Source: Trichopria drosophilae
Lineage: Eukaryota; Arthropoda; Insecta; Hymenoptera; Diapriidae
Direction: 5' to 3'
Assembly (NCBI GenBank): GCA_030407085.1
Contig: CM059587.1
Location: forward strand, 21,425,001 to 21,489,000
Length of the DNA: 64,000 nucleotides
Shown here: positions 35,041 to 48,054 of the stretch, piece by piece
Position numbering within the stretch: the stretch's first letter is position 1
Layout: every line of letters starts with the position of its first letter
Notes under the pieces: model-generated
Databases searched by the model: none
What the model was told of the DNA's origin: nothing
The model's input: the letters and a program-made list of their open reading frames with translations, nothing else
Made by a program: the position numbers and the translations under genes

Positions 35041-35900
35041 CATGTAGAAGTTTAAAAGCACTTTCCGAAAAATGTAATTTTATTACTATTACGAGTAATC
35101 GTTCTTCGTTCTCACAGTGGTCGTGCAGTTTTATTCCTGTAGTTTTAAAATTCATGATTTTAGCAAAATTTTTTTAAATAATGGAAAAAAATCATTATCT
35201 ATAAGATTTCTTATGGGTACTCTAAAATAACTAAAAATGTTGTCATCTGTAGATGTCAAAAAATGAATTGAATATCTAGATGTTAACTAACACTGTCGTA
35301 AAATATAATTTTATTATATAGGTATAAACAAGAAAACGAATTGTTTGCATTATTTCTTATGCGCATTGTTAATTAATTATATTCATAGGTATTGGCATCT
35401 ATTTAAAAATCAATTGAACATCTAAATGTTAACAAACTATGTAGTGAAAGTATAATTTTATTATATAAGATTCTTATAAACAAGAAAACGCATTGTTTTT
35501 AATATTTCTTATGGGCACTTAAATAATTATATTCATGGGGTTTTTCGTGTATTTAAAGATGATTTGAATATCCAGATGTTAACAATTTTGTAAAAGTATA
35601 ATTTTATTATACATATAGGATTGTTCGAAACAGGAAACCCCATTCTTTGTATTATTGCTGATGCGCATTGATAATTAATTACATTCATGGATATTTGCAT
35701 GTATTTAAAAATGAATTGAACATCTAGATGTTAACAAGCAATGTCGAGAAGTATAAGTTTATTATATAGGATTATTACAAACAGAACAAGAAAATAGTTT
35801 TTATCATTTTAATGGGCATTCTTCATGGGTATTTGCGTGTATTTGAAAATGAATTTAATATCTAGGTGTTGAAGAATAATTCGGTAAAACTATTATTACT
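35041..35900. repeat. Diverged tandem repeat, about 140-150 bp period
   Basis: The anchor TCTAGATGTTAAC and variants occur at 35275, 35421, 35571, 35723 and 35861 (steps 146, 150, 152, 138). Each copy is followed by TATAATTTTATTATATAGGA-like sequence and then AACAAGAAAAC-like sequence. An earlier, more diverged copy begins near 35041. Copies vary by indels, so the array is old. Confidence 0.8.
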
Positions 35901-35939
35901 ATAATCGGTAATAATAACGTGAGTCCCATTGCAACAACA

Positions 35940-36900
35940 TTGGCTTTACTGAAGCGGTAGTTTTTGTTAGTCGCTTACCAAAATTTGTTTGTCGCGCAGA
36001 GGCGGCACGTATCGAGTGATGGAAGGAGTTGTTTGAGAGAAGATGCACCGTCGGACGCTCCTCACCGCGGCGCTTCTGGTTCGCGATGTATACGCCATTG
36101 TTACGGGAGATCTGCGGGACCCGGGGCAAGCTCGGCCATATCGCGACAAGTGGAAACTATTCAGATACTAACTAGCAACAACGTGGAAGAGCCACGTCAC
36201 AAAACTAATTAAGGCACTGAACCGCGTTTAACGCGACTCGAAATTCTATGGGAAGCGCTACGGAAAACGCGCGGCGTGGAACAGGAAACACGTCGGCAGA
36301 TGGGTCGCATAAAAGCCAGGTGCACCGACAAGATATAAAACGAGAGATGTCGAGTTACGAATCCGTCCGAGGTCATTAATTAGATATTCAATTAACCCGG
36401 TAAGGAGAAGTTTTGCCCCCCCCCCCTTCACCCATCTCGGCCCCCCTCCCCAATCGAGTACGAGCAACGCTTTACGTTGACAATATCGTTCTGAAATCCA
36501 ACGCTCCGGCGATTCTTAATTAATGGCAATGCCGCAGAGAGCGTGGCGACAATGTCTTCATGACCAAGCAGCCAAACGAAGGAAAACAAGATATAAGAAT
36601 CACTATCTGCGATTATTGTACTTTGAACATCGAGCTCGGCATTTGTTTCGGTCACTCACAAAGCAAAACATTTACGGCTCCACGATCATAGAAGGTGGCG
36701 TTAATTAAAAAGGAATTTATTGAAGAACTCAAATGAGACTCCGGTAACTTCAATGAATATACCGTTGCTCGAATGAATCTGCGCGAAAACCGTACAGGGA
36801 GCATTTGTCATCGGAACCAGAACGACAAAGTTCACGCTCTGCTCTTCTATTATTCGCGGATTTTCCAAATGCATTTCGTAATAGGGAAACTACACGCAAA
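35940..36900. other. CpG-rich island after the tandem array, with homeobox-like TAATTA words
   Basis: The stretch is clearly richer in G+C and CG (CACCGCGGCGCTTC near 36063, GAAAACGCGCGGCG near 36261). It holds TAATTA-type words near 36376-36396 and 36517, and an 11-base C run at 36416-36426. Overlapping frames on both strands have no recognised product. Regulatory or conserved non-coding sequence is the likeliest reading. Confidence 0.4.
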
Positions 36901-36904
36901 AAAA

Positions 36905-39900
36905 TAATTCAGTAGTCATTTCCGAACTCGTTGCGAAGTTCAGGATATGAGAATTTTCTAATAGAGATATTACTAATTAATTCAATGGAAGAAATCTTTC
37001 TTCAAGAAGAGTTTCTAGAATATTTCACAAATGTCTGAATAGTTCGAGAACATTTTTGAACCAGTTTAACCCGTTTCGTCCTGAAATACCGTAAATTTTG
37101 ATTTCTTATTTTCATCAGGTGCTTTTCTAGGGAAAAAATTACTCAATCCTTTTGATATAACCATACCTATTCTATTTATTTCTCGAACTTTCTAAATCCG
37201 GTCTCAGATTGATGCTCTCCGCCGCCAGTCTTTTTACTATGGAGGTTTAAACCTAAAAAAAATGTGAATTTCGAAAAAATGTGTTCAAATAATCGTATTT
37301 TTTAACAGGAAAACGGTTTCGGATCAAGCTAAATCTCTGTATCTGGTGGAGTAACTAGTTATACTAAAAGATAGGATAGTTACTAATTCACCATTCAAAA
37401 TGGCGGCTTCAAAATGGCGGACCTCATGTTGTGTGAGTGAACATTTTGTTGAAAAATTTCTGGACGCTCTAACTGAAAAATTATGAGCTTGTTTTAAAAA
37501 ATGCTAAGAATGAAAAATTCTAAGAATTAATTGAGAAATATAGTGGATTTTTTTCAGATTTTTTAAATGAAGTTTTGACAATTTTTTTTCAAAATTCTTT
37601 TCAAAATTGTATGCATTTTTTCCAAAAGTTTGAAATTGATTTCCTCGAAAACTATCAACTTTTGGAAAGAATTGCAAAGAACAAAAAACTCTTAGAATTC
37701 ATCAGAGAATGCACTAAATTTTGTTCAGAATTTTTCGTAAATAAATTACAATTTTGAAAAAAATGTTGAAAAAGAATTTCTCAAAACCTCATTTAAAAAA
37801 TCTCACTACCGACTGCCGACACCGTAGTTTCGTTACATTGGTATCGTTACCATGGTTTCATTACACTGTATTGTGCACTATTCATGCAGATCCACTTGAG
37901 CCAAGCGGATATCTTCTCCCGTCAAATGGAATTTGCTTTTGCGGCAAAAGGATTATTTATTTGACATCAAATAACAAAGAATCTCTTTGGCGGAAGTAGA
38001 AATATTTTTGCCTCAAGAAGACAGTGATCAATAGGACGATCCATTTACAGGAAAACAATTATTTCTAAGAGTGCATAATTCCCCGATGAGGGCCTGGTCG
38101 GGCAGTGGTAAAGCACACATTATTGATCAGTATTCACAACAAAGTCGTTTATGATTTAAAATGTGTAGGTTTTGTTAATTAGTAATTACAGAGTGTAGAA
38201 AGCATCGAAATTAATAGTAGAATGCCTACATCGAAATAAAATCTTCAAGTGTCCAAGGCCGTGGGGTTCGTTGTAACACTGAATTATAGTGTGCTATTTA
38301 TTATTATTATTTTTATTACGCCTGTATTTTATGTATTTTTTCATAAATTCAGTGCTGTATATGTCTTGAAATCTTAGGATCCGACGTATTCATACGTTAT
38401 TCGTCTTTGGACCGCGAGAACTCTGGGCTGGAAAGTATGTGCTAGCTTTAGTCGCATATATTTATTTACGATCGTAATCGTTTTCAAAATACACTTAAAG
38501 TACACAGATGGTAAATTGTGGTAAATTAAAAGAAAAAAGAATGATTCTGTATTTAAAAAAATAGCTAAACAACGTCAGGGTGAGTTCTTTTTCAATGCCA
38601 AAAATTTGCAAGAATCATTTCCACCTATTCTTCAAATGGATCTGTAAAGAGGGTAATACCTCCGAAGATTAAAATCGGTAAAAATGTCTAAATAATGGAA
38701 AAAAATGTCTGTTCGGTTGCAACGCCTCTCAGAAAGATACGGTATAACTCCGCTTAAAACTTTAAAAGCGTTTCTTTTTTAAACTACTTTTTTTTTAACA
38801 TGCCGAAAGCCTAATTCGAACAACACCGATCGATCTTAACCTTTGTTTTATTCTTTCTTTGTTGTCGATTTGTTTTATAAAATTTTTAACCAATTATCCA
38901 ACTTGAATTAACAGAAATTCGCCAAAAATGATAATTCCGCAAATCCTACGTATGTTTGTTCCTGTTTTAGTTCAGAAAAAAAATTAATGATGTGCTGCAT
39001 CGAAATTCATTATTGGAAGAATTTTATTCACCCGGCATCTTATCATAAATATATTTAAATAGTTATGTTTTCTATTTCGATACTAGCATTTCACTGGGAT
39101 TATGTTTAAAGATCAAATATAATGCACGTCAACTGGTAATTGATAGTGAATATTAAAGGGTTGAAACAAAATATACAGTTATTTTTTTTATTTTTTTGTC
39201 ATTAAAATAATCTGGCTTAAATTTATCGAGAAATGGATAAACATTTGTATTTTTCAATAACGCGTGTTACTCACTCTTTTACACGATTTACATTACCACT
39301 TTTTTTTATAAATTTCTATTACGTTTCGTACTTTCTAAATTTGAATAAGTGAAAATTCACTCGAAATAACTCGTCCGCTTCCGTATTATACGTACGTGTG
39401 AGCTCACTCGGGCATGGCTGTAATCCTTTCTCCATATTGAAATGAGTGAATATTAAACTTTTAATAACTGGTTATTACCAGATTTACTGAATTCAAGGCC
39501 TCGGAGTATGTAATAATTTAAGTAAATTCTCCTCGTATAAAATTTCTTATCGTTTATACTTGAAGCAAATAAGCTTAGAGCTTGGTGAACACTATTCCTG
39601 TTTGATTCAGGTTTATTCCCCTCATTTGACTCAACACTAAAAATCGGTCTTATGGATTTAATGGCACTTTTGTACTTGTCTTTAAGACTTTTTTGGATGT
39701 CTTACAAACAGATATTACACACCGAATAAAGGATTAATCGCTTAGTGTTCTTCCATATGAGTTGGGACAGTCAAGAAAATAGTTATACCAACTAATTGAT
39801 TCGATCAGACGTTTATTGTACTAATTAATTCCGGATATCAAGTAATTTATTTGATGGTAAAACTAGTTGTTTCGCTGTCCCAACATTTCTCGTATGGATC

Positions 39901-40300
39901 TGAGATCACTAAACGGTACAATGCCCCTACTAATTCATTTTTCAATACAAATTACCTTATTGAATTTGTTAGATATTACCTATAAAAAATTACCCGTATC
40001 TAGATTTCAAGTGTGTAAGTGTAAAGTTTCAAGACTTTTTAATATCATGCAGCACCGGTTATTAAAAGCAGGTTCACTATCTATAAAAATAGATATATGA
40101 CTGTACAATTTTTTTAAAGGTGGGCTTTTTTTAAATGTCTACAAAATACATAATTTTCTCTTATTTTATTATTCAGTTCTTGTCCAATCAAAAAAATGGA
40201 CTAGAATATTTATTATATACGAATAAAAAAAGATTTAGTTGCGAACAAGAATTAGATGCGAAATTGTTGAGAACAAAATTGACAACAGTGTTTTGATATT
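36905..40300. other. AT-rich sequence with two small repeat remnants
   Basis: A doubled AAAATGGCGG word at 37395-37425 recalls the 121-bp family core. Sequence at about 38265-38295 (GTGGGGTTCGTTGTAACACT) matches the continuation of the 60.5-kb repeat (GTGGGGTTCATTGTGACAC). Positions 37440-37800 share TTTTGAAAAAT- and CTAAGAAT-rich wording with the 42-kb fold-back and may be a remnant of it. No gene recognised. Confidence 0.35.
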
Positions 40301-40304
40301 GAAT

Positions 40305-40380
40305 TCACCATTTTGAATATCAACATTCTGGTAACATGTTCGAAAACAGCGATCTCAAAAATCTTTAGGCTATGAATTCA
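40305..40380 (-). repeat. Decayed 121-bp-type repeat fragment
   Basis: TTCACCATTTTGAATATCAA followed by AACAGCGATCTCAAAAATC and AGGCTATGAATTCAAAAT follows the order of the minus-oriented units, with much divergence. Confidence 0.4.
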
Positions 40381-40736
40381 AAATTAATCGGATGTAAGGC
40401 AAACTTTATTTAAATGAATTATAATTGCAGAAATAATGTCCTATATGAAATTAGCTACCACCTAAACATTGCACAAATATTTCTTTCATCTATAAATGCT
40501 ATACAATTTTAAGACAACGTAAATTAGTATTTTTTCAAACAAATCTCTTGTACTAAGGCACCTTGTTGGATATTCCACGTAAAAGAAATGTAATGTCAAA
40601 TCTAATAATTAAAATAAAAAAATCGAATGTAAAATTTCGTGCCTTTTACACTTTCCCTTGGACAAAATTTGCGTTCTCATAACGAAAACTAGAAATTAAG
40701 AAAACAATTACCATTGAAAAATATCACAATTTTTAA

Positions 40737-41399
40737 GGTGGTTAGACCCCAGAATAACATATGTTGACGAAAAATATTTAATAACGTTTCCAAGAATTTA
40801 ATTTTCATTATTAATAATATTGTTGAAAAGTGAAAGCATTATTCTCCTTGAAAAAAAATTGTAATGTGCAAAAATAATTTGTTAAGCCGCTTTTGTTATT
40901 GATTCAATTTTTTTTCTTCTCCGCTGTTAAGAATTTTTTAAAAATAAACGGATTTTAACGAATGGAGGCTTATTTTTTCGAGAAAAAGATTCTCTACAAC
41001 TTTACCGCATAATTTTTTTAAGATTCTTTGTCTGATCACGAAAATTACTCAAAATTCGTTAAAAGTAGTAGTTTTTTTTTAATAAATAGAGATAATTTAT
41101 CGTTGGCTTCGAAAATTTCAAAATACCTGCGGTCAAGATGTAGAGAATCTTTTTCTCGAAAAAATAAGCCGTGATTCGTTAAAATCCGTTCATTTTTAAA
41201 AAATTCTTAACAGCGGAGAAGAACAAATTTGAAAAAATAACAAAAGTGGCTTAACAAATTATTTTTACACATTTAATTTGTTTTTCAAGAAGAATAATGC
41301 TTTCACTTTTCAACAATATTATTAATAATGAAAATTAAATTCTTGGAAACGTTATTAAATATTTTTCGTCAACATATGATATTCTGGGGTCTAACTACC
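40737..41399. mobile_element. 663-bp fold-back element flanked by TTAA
   Basis: The arms 40737-40997 and 41140-41399 are inverted copies from end to inner boundary. Matches include GGTGGTTAGACCCCAGAATA against TATTCTGGGGTCTAACTACC, the CCGCTGTTAAGAATTTTTTA motif and TTTTTCGAGAAAAAGATTCT. TTAA lies at 40733-40736 and 41400-41403. The TTAA target suggests the piggyBac superfamily, but the ends start GGTGG or GGTAG instead of CCC, so this is a different family from 15998 or another TTAA-specific type. No coding capacity. Confidence 0.85.
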
Positions 41400-41673
41400 T
41401 TAAAATAAATTCGCCCATATTAATGCGAATTTATTTTTGATTCCGCTAATTTCAACTGTGCCATTCAAAGAGCATCGTTGGAAACAGTCAACAATTTTTT
41501 TCATGCTAGTGCATTTTGAACATTTCTTATTGTCAATTTGAAATTTAGTGGTGGTTTTGAACATGCTAATATGAAACACACGTATTTAACATTAAAGCAA
41601 TTGTATTATTGAACGCTATCTAAAATTTTGTTGAGAGAAACAGCAAAATATCTGTAAGAAACACTGTATTTAA

Positions 41674-42864
41674 CCCATTAATGCTCAGACGGACGAATTT
41701 TCAGCATTAATTTGAACATGGATAATTTGTATAAAAATGGCTTTATAAACATTTTATTTTTTTACATTTTTTTTTTTATAGAAACATCGCTTTCACCTCG
41801 AAATAGCGTTGGGAACATAAGTAAGTGAAAATATCGCGTCTATGGACCTCCAAGATTAAAATGCACCATATCAGAATTCATAATTCAAGATGGCAGTTTT
41901 CAAAATGGCGCCTAGAAGCTCAAAACTTAAGCATTTTTTTCTTAAAAACTATAGACTTTAGAGAACATTTTCTGAGAACAACAATGCTTGGGAATGAGTC
42001 AAAGAGTACTCTCAAATTTTATCAGCATGTAAATGAGATACACTGCTTGATTTTTCAAAAATTCGAAAAATCGAAATTTTGAAAAAAGTTATTTTAAAAA
42101 TTTGAGTAGGTTCTTTAAATAGTTCTAAGATATTTTTATTCTAAGAAAATTTTCTCTACAGCCTATAGTTTCCAAGAAAATAAATGATTGGTCTTGAAAT
42201 ACAGAAAAGTTTTATAATTTATTTTCATGAAAACTATAGACTTTACAGAAAATTTCCTTAGGACAAAAATATCTTAGAACTATTTAAAGAAGCTACTCAC
42301 ATTTTCTCAGATTTTTTGAATGATTATTTTCAAAATTTCGAGTTTTTGTATTTTTGAAAAATCAAGCATTGTATTATTGCATGCTGATAAAATTTGAGAT
42401 AATTCTTTGACTCATTCTAAAGCATTGTTGTTCTTAAAAAATGTTAAGAACAAAGTCTATAGTTTAGAAGAAAAAAAGTGGTTAAGTTTTAAAAAGAATT
42501 TTGAGCTTCTAGGCGCCATTTTGTAAACTGCTATCTTGAATTATGAATTCTGATATGGTGCATTTTAATTCTGGAGGTCCACGGACGCGATATTTTCAAC
42601 TTAGATATGTTTCCCAACGCAATTTCGAGGTGAAAGTGATGTATTAATGAAAACAAAATGTAAAAAACCATGTTTTTTAACAATAAAATGTGTATAACTT
42701 TTTTGCGGTTCCTTTTATCGCAATTTTATTGAATGATTCTGAAAGACCATACAATTTTACGTTAGAAACAGCGAAACTCGAATTTGTCTAAAGGCATTTA
42801 TATACAAATGATCGATTATATTCAAATTAATGCTGAAAAATCCGTCCGTCTGAGCGTTAATGGG
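41674..42864. mobile_element. 1.19-kb fold-back element with CCC ends and TTAA flanks
   Basis: The termini CCCATTAATGCTCAGACGGA (left) and TCCGTCTGAGCGTTAATGGG (right) are inverted, with TTAA at 41670-41673 and 42865-42868. Complementarity continues inward (TTTTCAGCATTAATTTGAA, CGCGTCTATGGACCTCC, TTCAAGATGGCAGTTTTC, GGCGCCTAGAAGCTCAAAA) and again in a central pair at about 42100-42200 and 42220-42310. Nearly the whole element is therefore one imperfect palindrome. The TTAA target and CCC ends fit a piggyBac-type MITE. A one-armed relative lies at 27135-27972. Confidence 0.88.
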
Positions 42865-42869
42865 TTAAT

Positions 42870-44585
42870 AAGAGCTACTTAAGTATGCAATATTCATGAT
42901 ACAATAGTAGGCAAGGGACAGCATAATCGTGTTTATTTATAATGAGCTGTACGGTGGCATATGACGTCTATCTTCTTGTCCCCAGAAATGATGATTACGT
43001 AATGCATGCTTCTGTTAAACTATAATAAAAATAGTTTTATAAACCCCGAATCTCACAAACTTGATCGAAGACTCACCAAGGAGATGGCTAACTTAGTTCC
43101 GGCAACAAGCTACTTCGCTAAGAACCGACGTCGGTAGTAAGCATTGATTATTAATTCGAAGCAAGCAGAAACAACCCTATACGTAATGCTTGTCGCGTGA
43201 AATCCCCAAGCTGGTATTACGCTAAGCATATTAGCAGCGCCTCTGTCGTGATTATGCTTCGGCTAACTTGTTCCTCGATGGCGTAGCCTCGGAACGCATC
43301 ATATAGGATCTCCCCAAATCTCAACATTTCTTGAGAATATTACCACTAACATTCCATAAATAAAGTTGTTTTCTTCGTCAAGGGATTATAGCTCAGACTA
43401 AGGACATAAATCACAATAGAATATTTCCTTGCCGCAAAATTGTACTATATTAGTGGGTATATAATTGTCTTTAAATTTTTTAGATACTCTCTTCAACACT
43501 GTCCACAAAAAGGTCTTAATTAGCGATTTTTAAATCGATTTAAAAGCTCCATGTTACCTTCTGAAAGAACTCTTATTCAAGAGCTTTGACAGTTTCTATA
43601 AAATAAATAATTTAATTCCAATTAAATTGGTGAGAACTATAGAGTGGGCGGTATTCGTTTATTACTAGAATTAAGTAATTAATATAGTTAACGATTTATA
43701 CCTATAAATTGCATTATATGTTAAAATGCTATAGTTTGAAAATTTCTAAACATTTCAAAATGGATTTTCAAAACGCTAAGCCTTGTCGAAACATTTACAA
43801 TCTCAACTAGTGATGAAACTAATAACGAAAAAAAAAATTATGTATTATTCTTTGACTGATTTCTTACTGCATGTATCATAATTTATAACGATTTGGATAG
43901 CAATTACTTTGAATAGAAGGGATATCATAATAATGATAAACATTTGTAATATCACTTGTTGAATACCGTAGAAGCACTTATTTCTTTAATGTAAGTCTTC
44001 ACCATGAATTAATTTTTTTTTCAATTTCATCGCCACCCGTTTTGTGTTACCAAAACCAGTAGTTCTTGAGATCAATTTTAGAACTCAAATATAAGAGCTT
44101 TCTAGATGGCTAATTTAAGAAGTTCTAACTAAGACTTCTTCAAGAACTCATTTTTAGGTTATATTTAAGACATCATAGAAAGTATGTCTTGTTTTTTTTT
44201 AATTTAAGATGGTTTGGCCGGCACATGATATAAATTATATTGAGGACAACATCAAAAAAATGTTGACAATCACAAAATTAAGTAATGTGTTTTGTTTAGT
44301 TTTCGAGAAAATGCGTTACAAAATTCCGAACGTCAAGGGTAGCCCCAGTAGTAAGTACTGGGTCCTTTATCTGCATAATGAGAAGTTTTCAAATATAACT
44401 AAACGTATTTGCTGTTATTCCACATTTGCAGCTACTAAATTCAGTATTTATCTTTTTTGCGTTCGTGTAAGTGGATCCATCAATTCTTGTCGTTTTCATC
44501 TGCACGCTACAACCTGACTTTAAAACAATATTTCTTTAGCCAAAGTAGTCCGATATAATATATTTTCGATTACCTTTGCGTAGGT
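42870..44585. other. Spacer with a moderately GC-rich patch
   Basis: Positions about 43075-43320 are GC-richer and include the 12-bp palindrome ACCGACGTCGGT (about 43124-43135) and recurring GGCTAACTT words (near 43086 and 43261), possibly an old repeat. The plus frame 44209-44517 (102 codons) has no recognised product. Confidence 0.35.
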
Positions 44586-44589
44586 TTAA

Positions 44590-45400
44590 TTTATCCCGGG
44601 GATTGCCGTTCTTAGGATTTATTTCTTGCTACGCAAAACGAGACTGTAACCTGCCGTTTTTGTTTTCATTTTCTAGCGAGGAGGAAAAATATAAACCATC
44701 AGTTCCAGTTCAATGAATTTCAAGCAGATCCGCGAATACTAACGTGTAAGAAACGGAGTCATAAAAAAGGGAAGCGTAGCAACAATGTACAAGAGTTAAG
44801 TACGTACGTACACGACTGCTAACACTGGCAGAAGTTAAGTTCTTGCTCTGGAAAATTTAAATTATTCGCATCGTCTGATTTTCTCGACTTTTCCGTGCTG
44901 CGAAGCTACTACGAAGAACATCCCTATCTATTCGACACCGTCATTCCAAGTCTCTCGTCTTCCCCTTTTTCTCTTTCTCGACGACAGAGAACGAGATCTG
45001 CCAATTCGCATTTTCCATTCTGAGTCGTCTAACGCCTCCGCGTTTATATAAAGCGTCACCAGAGAAGTTTCACTAATTTGGATCCTTCATTGGACGCGAA
45101 ACGTTCTGTCGCTTCACTCGTGCGAGACCTTTTAAAAAGTTTAAGACTCATTACTTCTCGCGCACTAGAAGATCCATGAGGGAATAAAAATTGCGCCCTA
45201 TCGTCATCTTCCACATACATAATATTGCACGCCATTCGAAACCGAAGCGGATGTATACTGTCACGTGCTCAGAACCCGTATCGTACGCTTTGATGTACGA
45301 TTTGGTCGCAAATAGTTACGATCGCGTACTGACGGACTTTTCTTTTTCGAAAGTCCTTTTTTGTCAAGCATTTCATCGATAACATTTTGCGCAATAGGAT
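44590..45400. other. GC-richer island, function unknown
   Basis: G+C and CG density rise over this interval (for example TCTAACGCCTCCGCG near 45028). A TTATATAAAG word at about 45042 resembles a TATA element but is not anchored to any gene. Frame 45191-45382 (plus) is unrecognised. Confidence 0.3.
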
Positions 45401-45628
45401 ATTATGCACGCAGGAGTAAAAACGTATATGGGCAAATCTGCGAAACCTTTAAATTTCGTGTCACTGTGTATTTTTGAGCATTTTTATTTGATTTTTCTGT
45501 GATTAAACTGGTCAACATTAAGTACACTCCAAACACGTCGACCAATATATGGGGCATTCCACGTGAAATCGGCAACTTTTTTTCAGACAATTTTTAATTT
45601 TAGTTTTTACAATTGTGTGCCATTAGTA

Positions 45629-45860
45629 GAGTAGGACTTCTCTTATTCGAACCTATCTTATTCTAATTGTCCAGCCTCTCTTATGCTAATCGTTCCCCCA
45701 CAAGTCTTCTCCCAATATCACACGAAAAGTCAACGAAAAATATTGTCCACGAATCACAAGCTCGCAAGCAAACTAAGTGGGAGTAAGGGGAAAATTAGAA
45801 TAAGAGAAGTCGGTGCCATTTTGAAAAACTTTACTAAATAGAATAAGAGAGGTCCTACTG
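45629..45860. mobile_element. 232-bp MITE, pogo/Tigger-like ends
   Basis: The left end GAGTAGGACTTCTCTTATTC and right end GAATAAGAGAGGTCCTACTG are inverted repeats; TA is present at 45627-45628 and 45861-45862. The right end read inward starts CAGTAGGACC, the CAGT start common in the IS630-Tc1-mariner/pogo group. No coding capacity. Confidence 0.82.
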
Positions 45861-45864
45861 TATA

Positions 45865-46525
45865 TACAAAAGAAGTATTCTTGACTATATACAACATTTG
45901 AAATTTGACTCTAGTGAAAGTTGTGAGGATATTTAAAAAATGTAATTTTCTTTTCTCGCAATGTTTAATTTATTTTAGTGCGAAAATGACATGACACTTA
46001 ATGTAACACATGTTTTTTGTATTTTTTTAATGGCTTTTCTTGTAAAAATATCCAATTTTACGCATTATTACAGGCTGAAGTTAAAAAATCATTTTAAAGT
46101 TTTCATTTTATATTTTTTGAAAGATAGACCGTTTTTAAAATTCTGAAGAAATTCATAAAGAAGGTTTAATGTATAGCCTTTATGGCAGTATATTTGAAAT
46201 TGTGGTTATAGAACGGTTTACAATTAAAACATTGCCTTAAAATTTTGTAAATAAATAGAAGTCCCCTGAATAGCACGTAAAACTGTATGATACAGGGGCC
46301 TTATTTTTTTAGAATTCAACCGGAATTTTCTCGCTCAATTTTGGTCAAAAACAAATTTTTTTTTAGCATTTTGAAGGTAATTTGATGCTCTACAAAGTGA
46401 ATATATTGAAATAATAGATTTAAAATTTTGACTACGCATAATGACCGAAAACTTTTTGCAACGTTTTCACGTTCAAAATGAACTACCGCCGCCCGGTATT
46501 AGCATCACCCGAGATGTACCGCGTG
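45865..46525. other. AT-rich spacer, nothing recognised
   Basis: No repeat match or plausible frame was supported. Confidence 0.4.
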
Positions 46526-46527
46526 GA

Positions 46528-47330
46528 GGGTACCTATGTCCCATAAATTTTGCCCCTATTATGGGACAAGGATAAAGTTGGTATCAAAGTGAATTAATTT
46601 ATGTAATAATTATCGTCGTAGATTAAAATGAATAAAATAAGACACCACATTTAATTTAATGCAACATTTTATTAATTTTAAGTAAACATTTTCAAACTTT
46701 ATGAAACAACTGATAACTGATAACAATTGTTGACTATGAAATAAACAAGTTCAAAGATTAGAACAGAATGATTATTTAAATAATTATTAACTCAGTATTC
46801 TATTATAGATTTTGTTTCTTCATCTTTAATTTTATTGATTTCTTTTCAGAAATTTTTCGGTTGCAGGTTTGAGACAAAGCATTTTGCTGTCTCATAAATA
46901 CGGATACGTAGGAAATTAAACACCTATTAAGAGACACTGATATTTTTTAGAAAATTAACTTAATTTGAACATTACGGTTTTTAAAATAGATTATAGACTA
47001 AAAATACTAATCTTTTAAACACTTATACATAATACATCAACGATTTTATTTTGTTTAATAGTGGCTAACATGTCACAAGGTTTGAGACATTTTGCTGGAA
47101 TCTTGAACAACATTTTGCACCAATTCCAGACCATGTAATAAATCATTTTTTTCTTATATTAAATTAATTCTTAGCTGACTAATAATTTCATTTCTGTAAA
47201 TTGAAGTATGTATTTTCGTAATGGAAAAATTTTTTAGTTTACTTTTTTTATATATAAATTACAATATAACTTTTAATAAACTTGTCTCATAATAGGTGAC
47301 AAATCTTAAATTGTCTCATAATTGGTACTT
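46528..47330. mobile_element. Probable inverted-repeat element with CCTATTATGRGACAAG ends
   Basis: The left end GGTACCTATGTCCCATAA with CCCCTATTATGGGACAAG faces the right end CTTGTCTCATAATAGGTGAC with GTCTCATAATTGGTACTT. The interior repeats the TTTGAGACA...CATTTTGCTG theme at about 46870 and 47080. Outer boundaries and target duplication are uncertain. Confidence 0.45.
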
Positions 47331-47334
47331 TTAC

Positions 47335-48050
47335 CTTATTTGTTCTCTTATGCCTCTCTATTGGCATGAACGTGACCCATTATCTTGTGTGCGTTATATA
47401 AAAGGTTTTCATAATCTTCAATTTTAATCTTTAATTTACAAATCCATCTTTTGTATCTGTGATTATTTCGAAAGAATTTGATTTATCCATTGAATCCACA
47501 GAACAGCACGGATGTCAAATTTGTAGCCACTCAGGGTTAACGTTCCGAGCTTTACTTTCTGAACACGTCTTCTGCGCCCGCATATATGTCTCTCTTACTC
47601 TTGCTCATTCCTCTATTCCCTTCTTTCAGATGATCTCTCTTACTCACTCTCTATCACCCTCTCATGTTTTCTTCTCATTTCATCGCTTTGAAAGAATTTC
47701 ACACGCCATTTCGTTCATGAATTCAATATTTCTCTCTCTCAATCTTGTCGTTCCTTTCTTCCGCATAATTTCTTTCTCTTCGTTTCTATCTGTCAGTAAG
47801 GTTTTTTATCCTTTAACTCCGTATGTATAATCCTCTTTAATATCGACTCCCTCGAAGCGTCTACTTAAGTATTTATCGACAGCTTGTAGATGAATTAAAG
47901 TGTTTGCCAATGAATGCGCCACGTATTTTAATCTTAAAACACCGTTGTGCATATAATAACAGTACTTTGCGATACGTCGAGGGGCAACATTACCCATTCC
48001 GCAGAAAAAAGTTTCTCGCTTACATAGAAAAATTGATACGTCCCAGACGG
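47335..48050. other. Pyrimidine-rich tract and flanking unique sequence
   Basis: Positions about 47570-47800 are dominated by C and T on the plus strand (repeated TCTCTCTTACTC-type words). The 123-codon plus frame at 47459-47830 follows from this composition and I do not call it a gene. A frame at 47904-48092 is unrecognised. Confidence 0.45.
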
Positions 48051-48054
48051 ATTA

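Noticed and set aside
38085..38135. A-box-like GGGCAGTGGTAAAGCAC suggesting a tRNA or SINE head
   Set aside because: No B-box follows at the expected distance and no stem pairing is evident.
47459..47830. 123-codon plus frame with hydrophobic stretches
   Set aside because: It results from the pyrimidine-rich composition (TCT, CTC, TTC codons); no domain is recognised.
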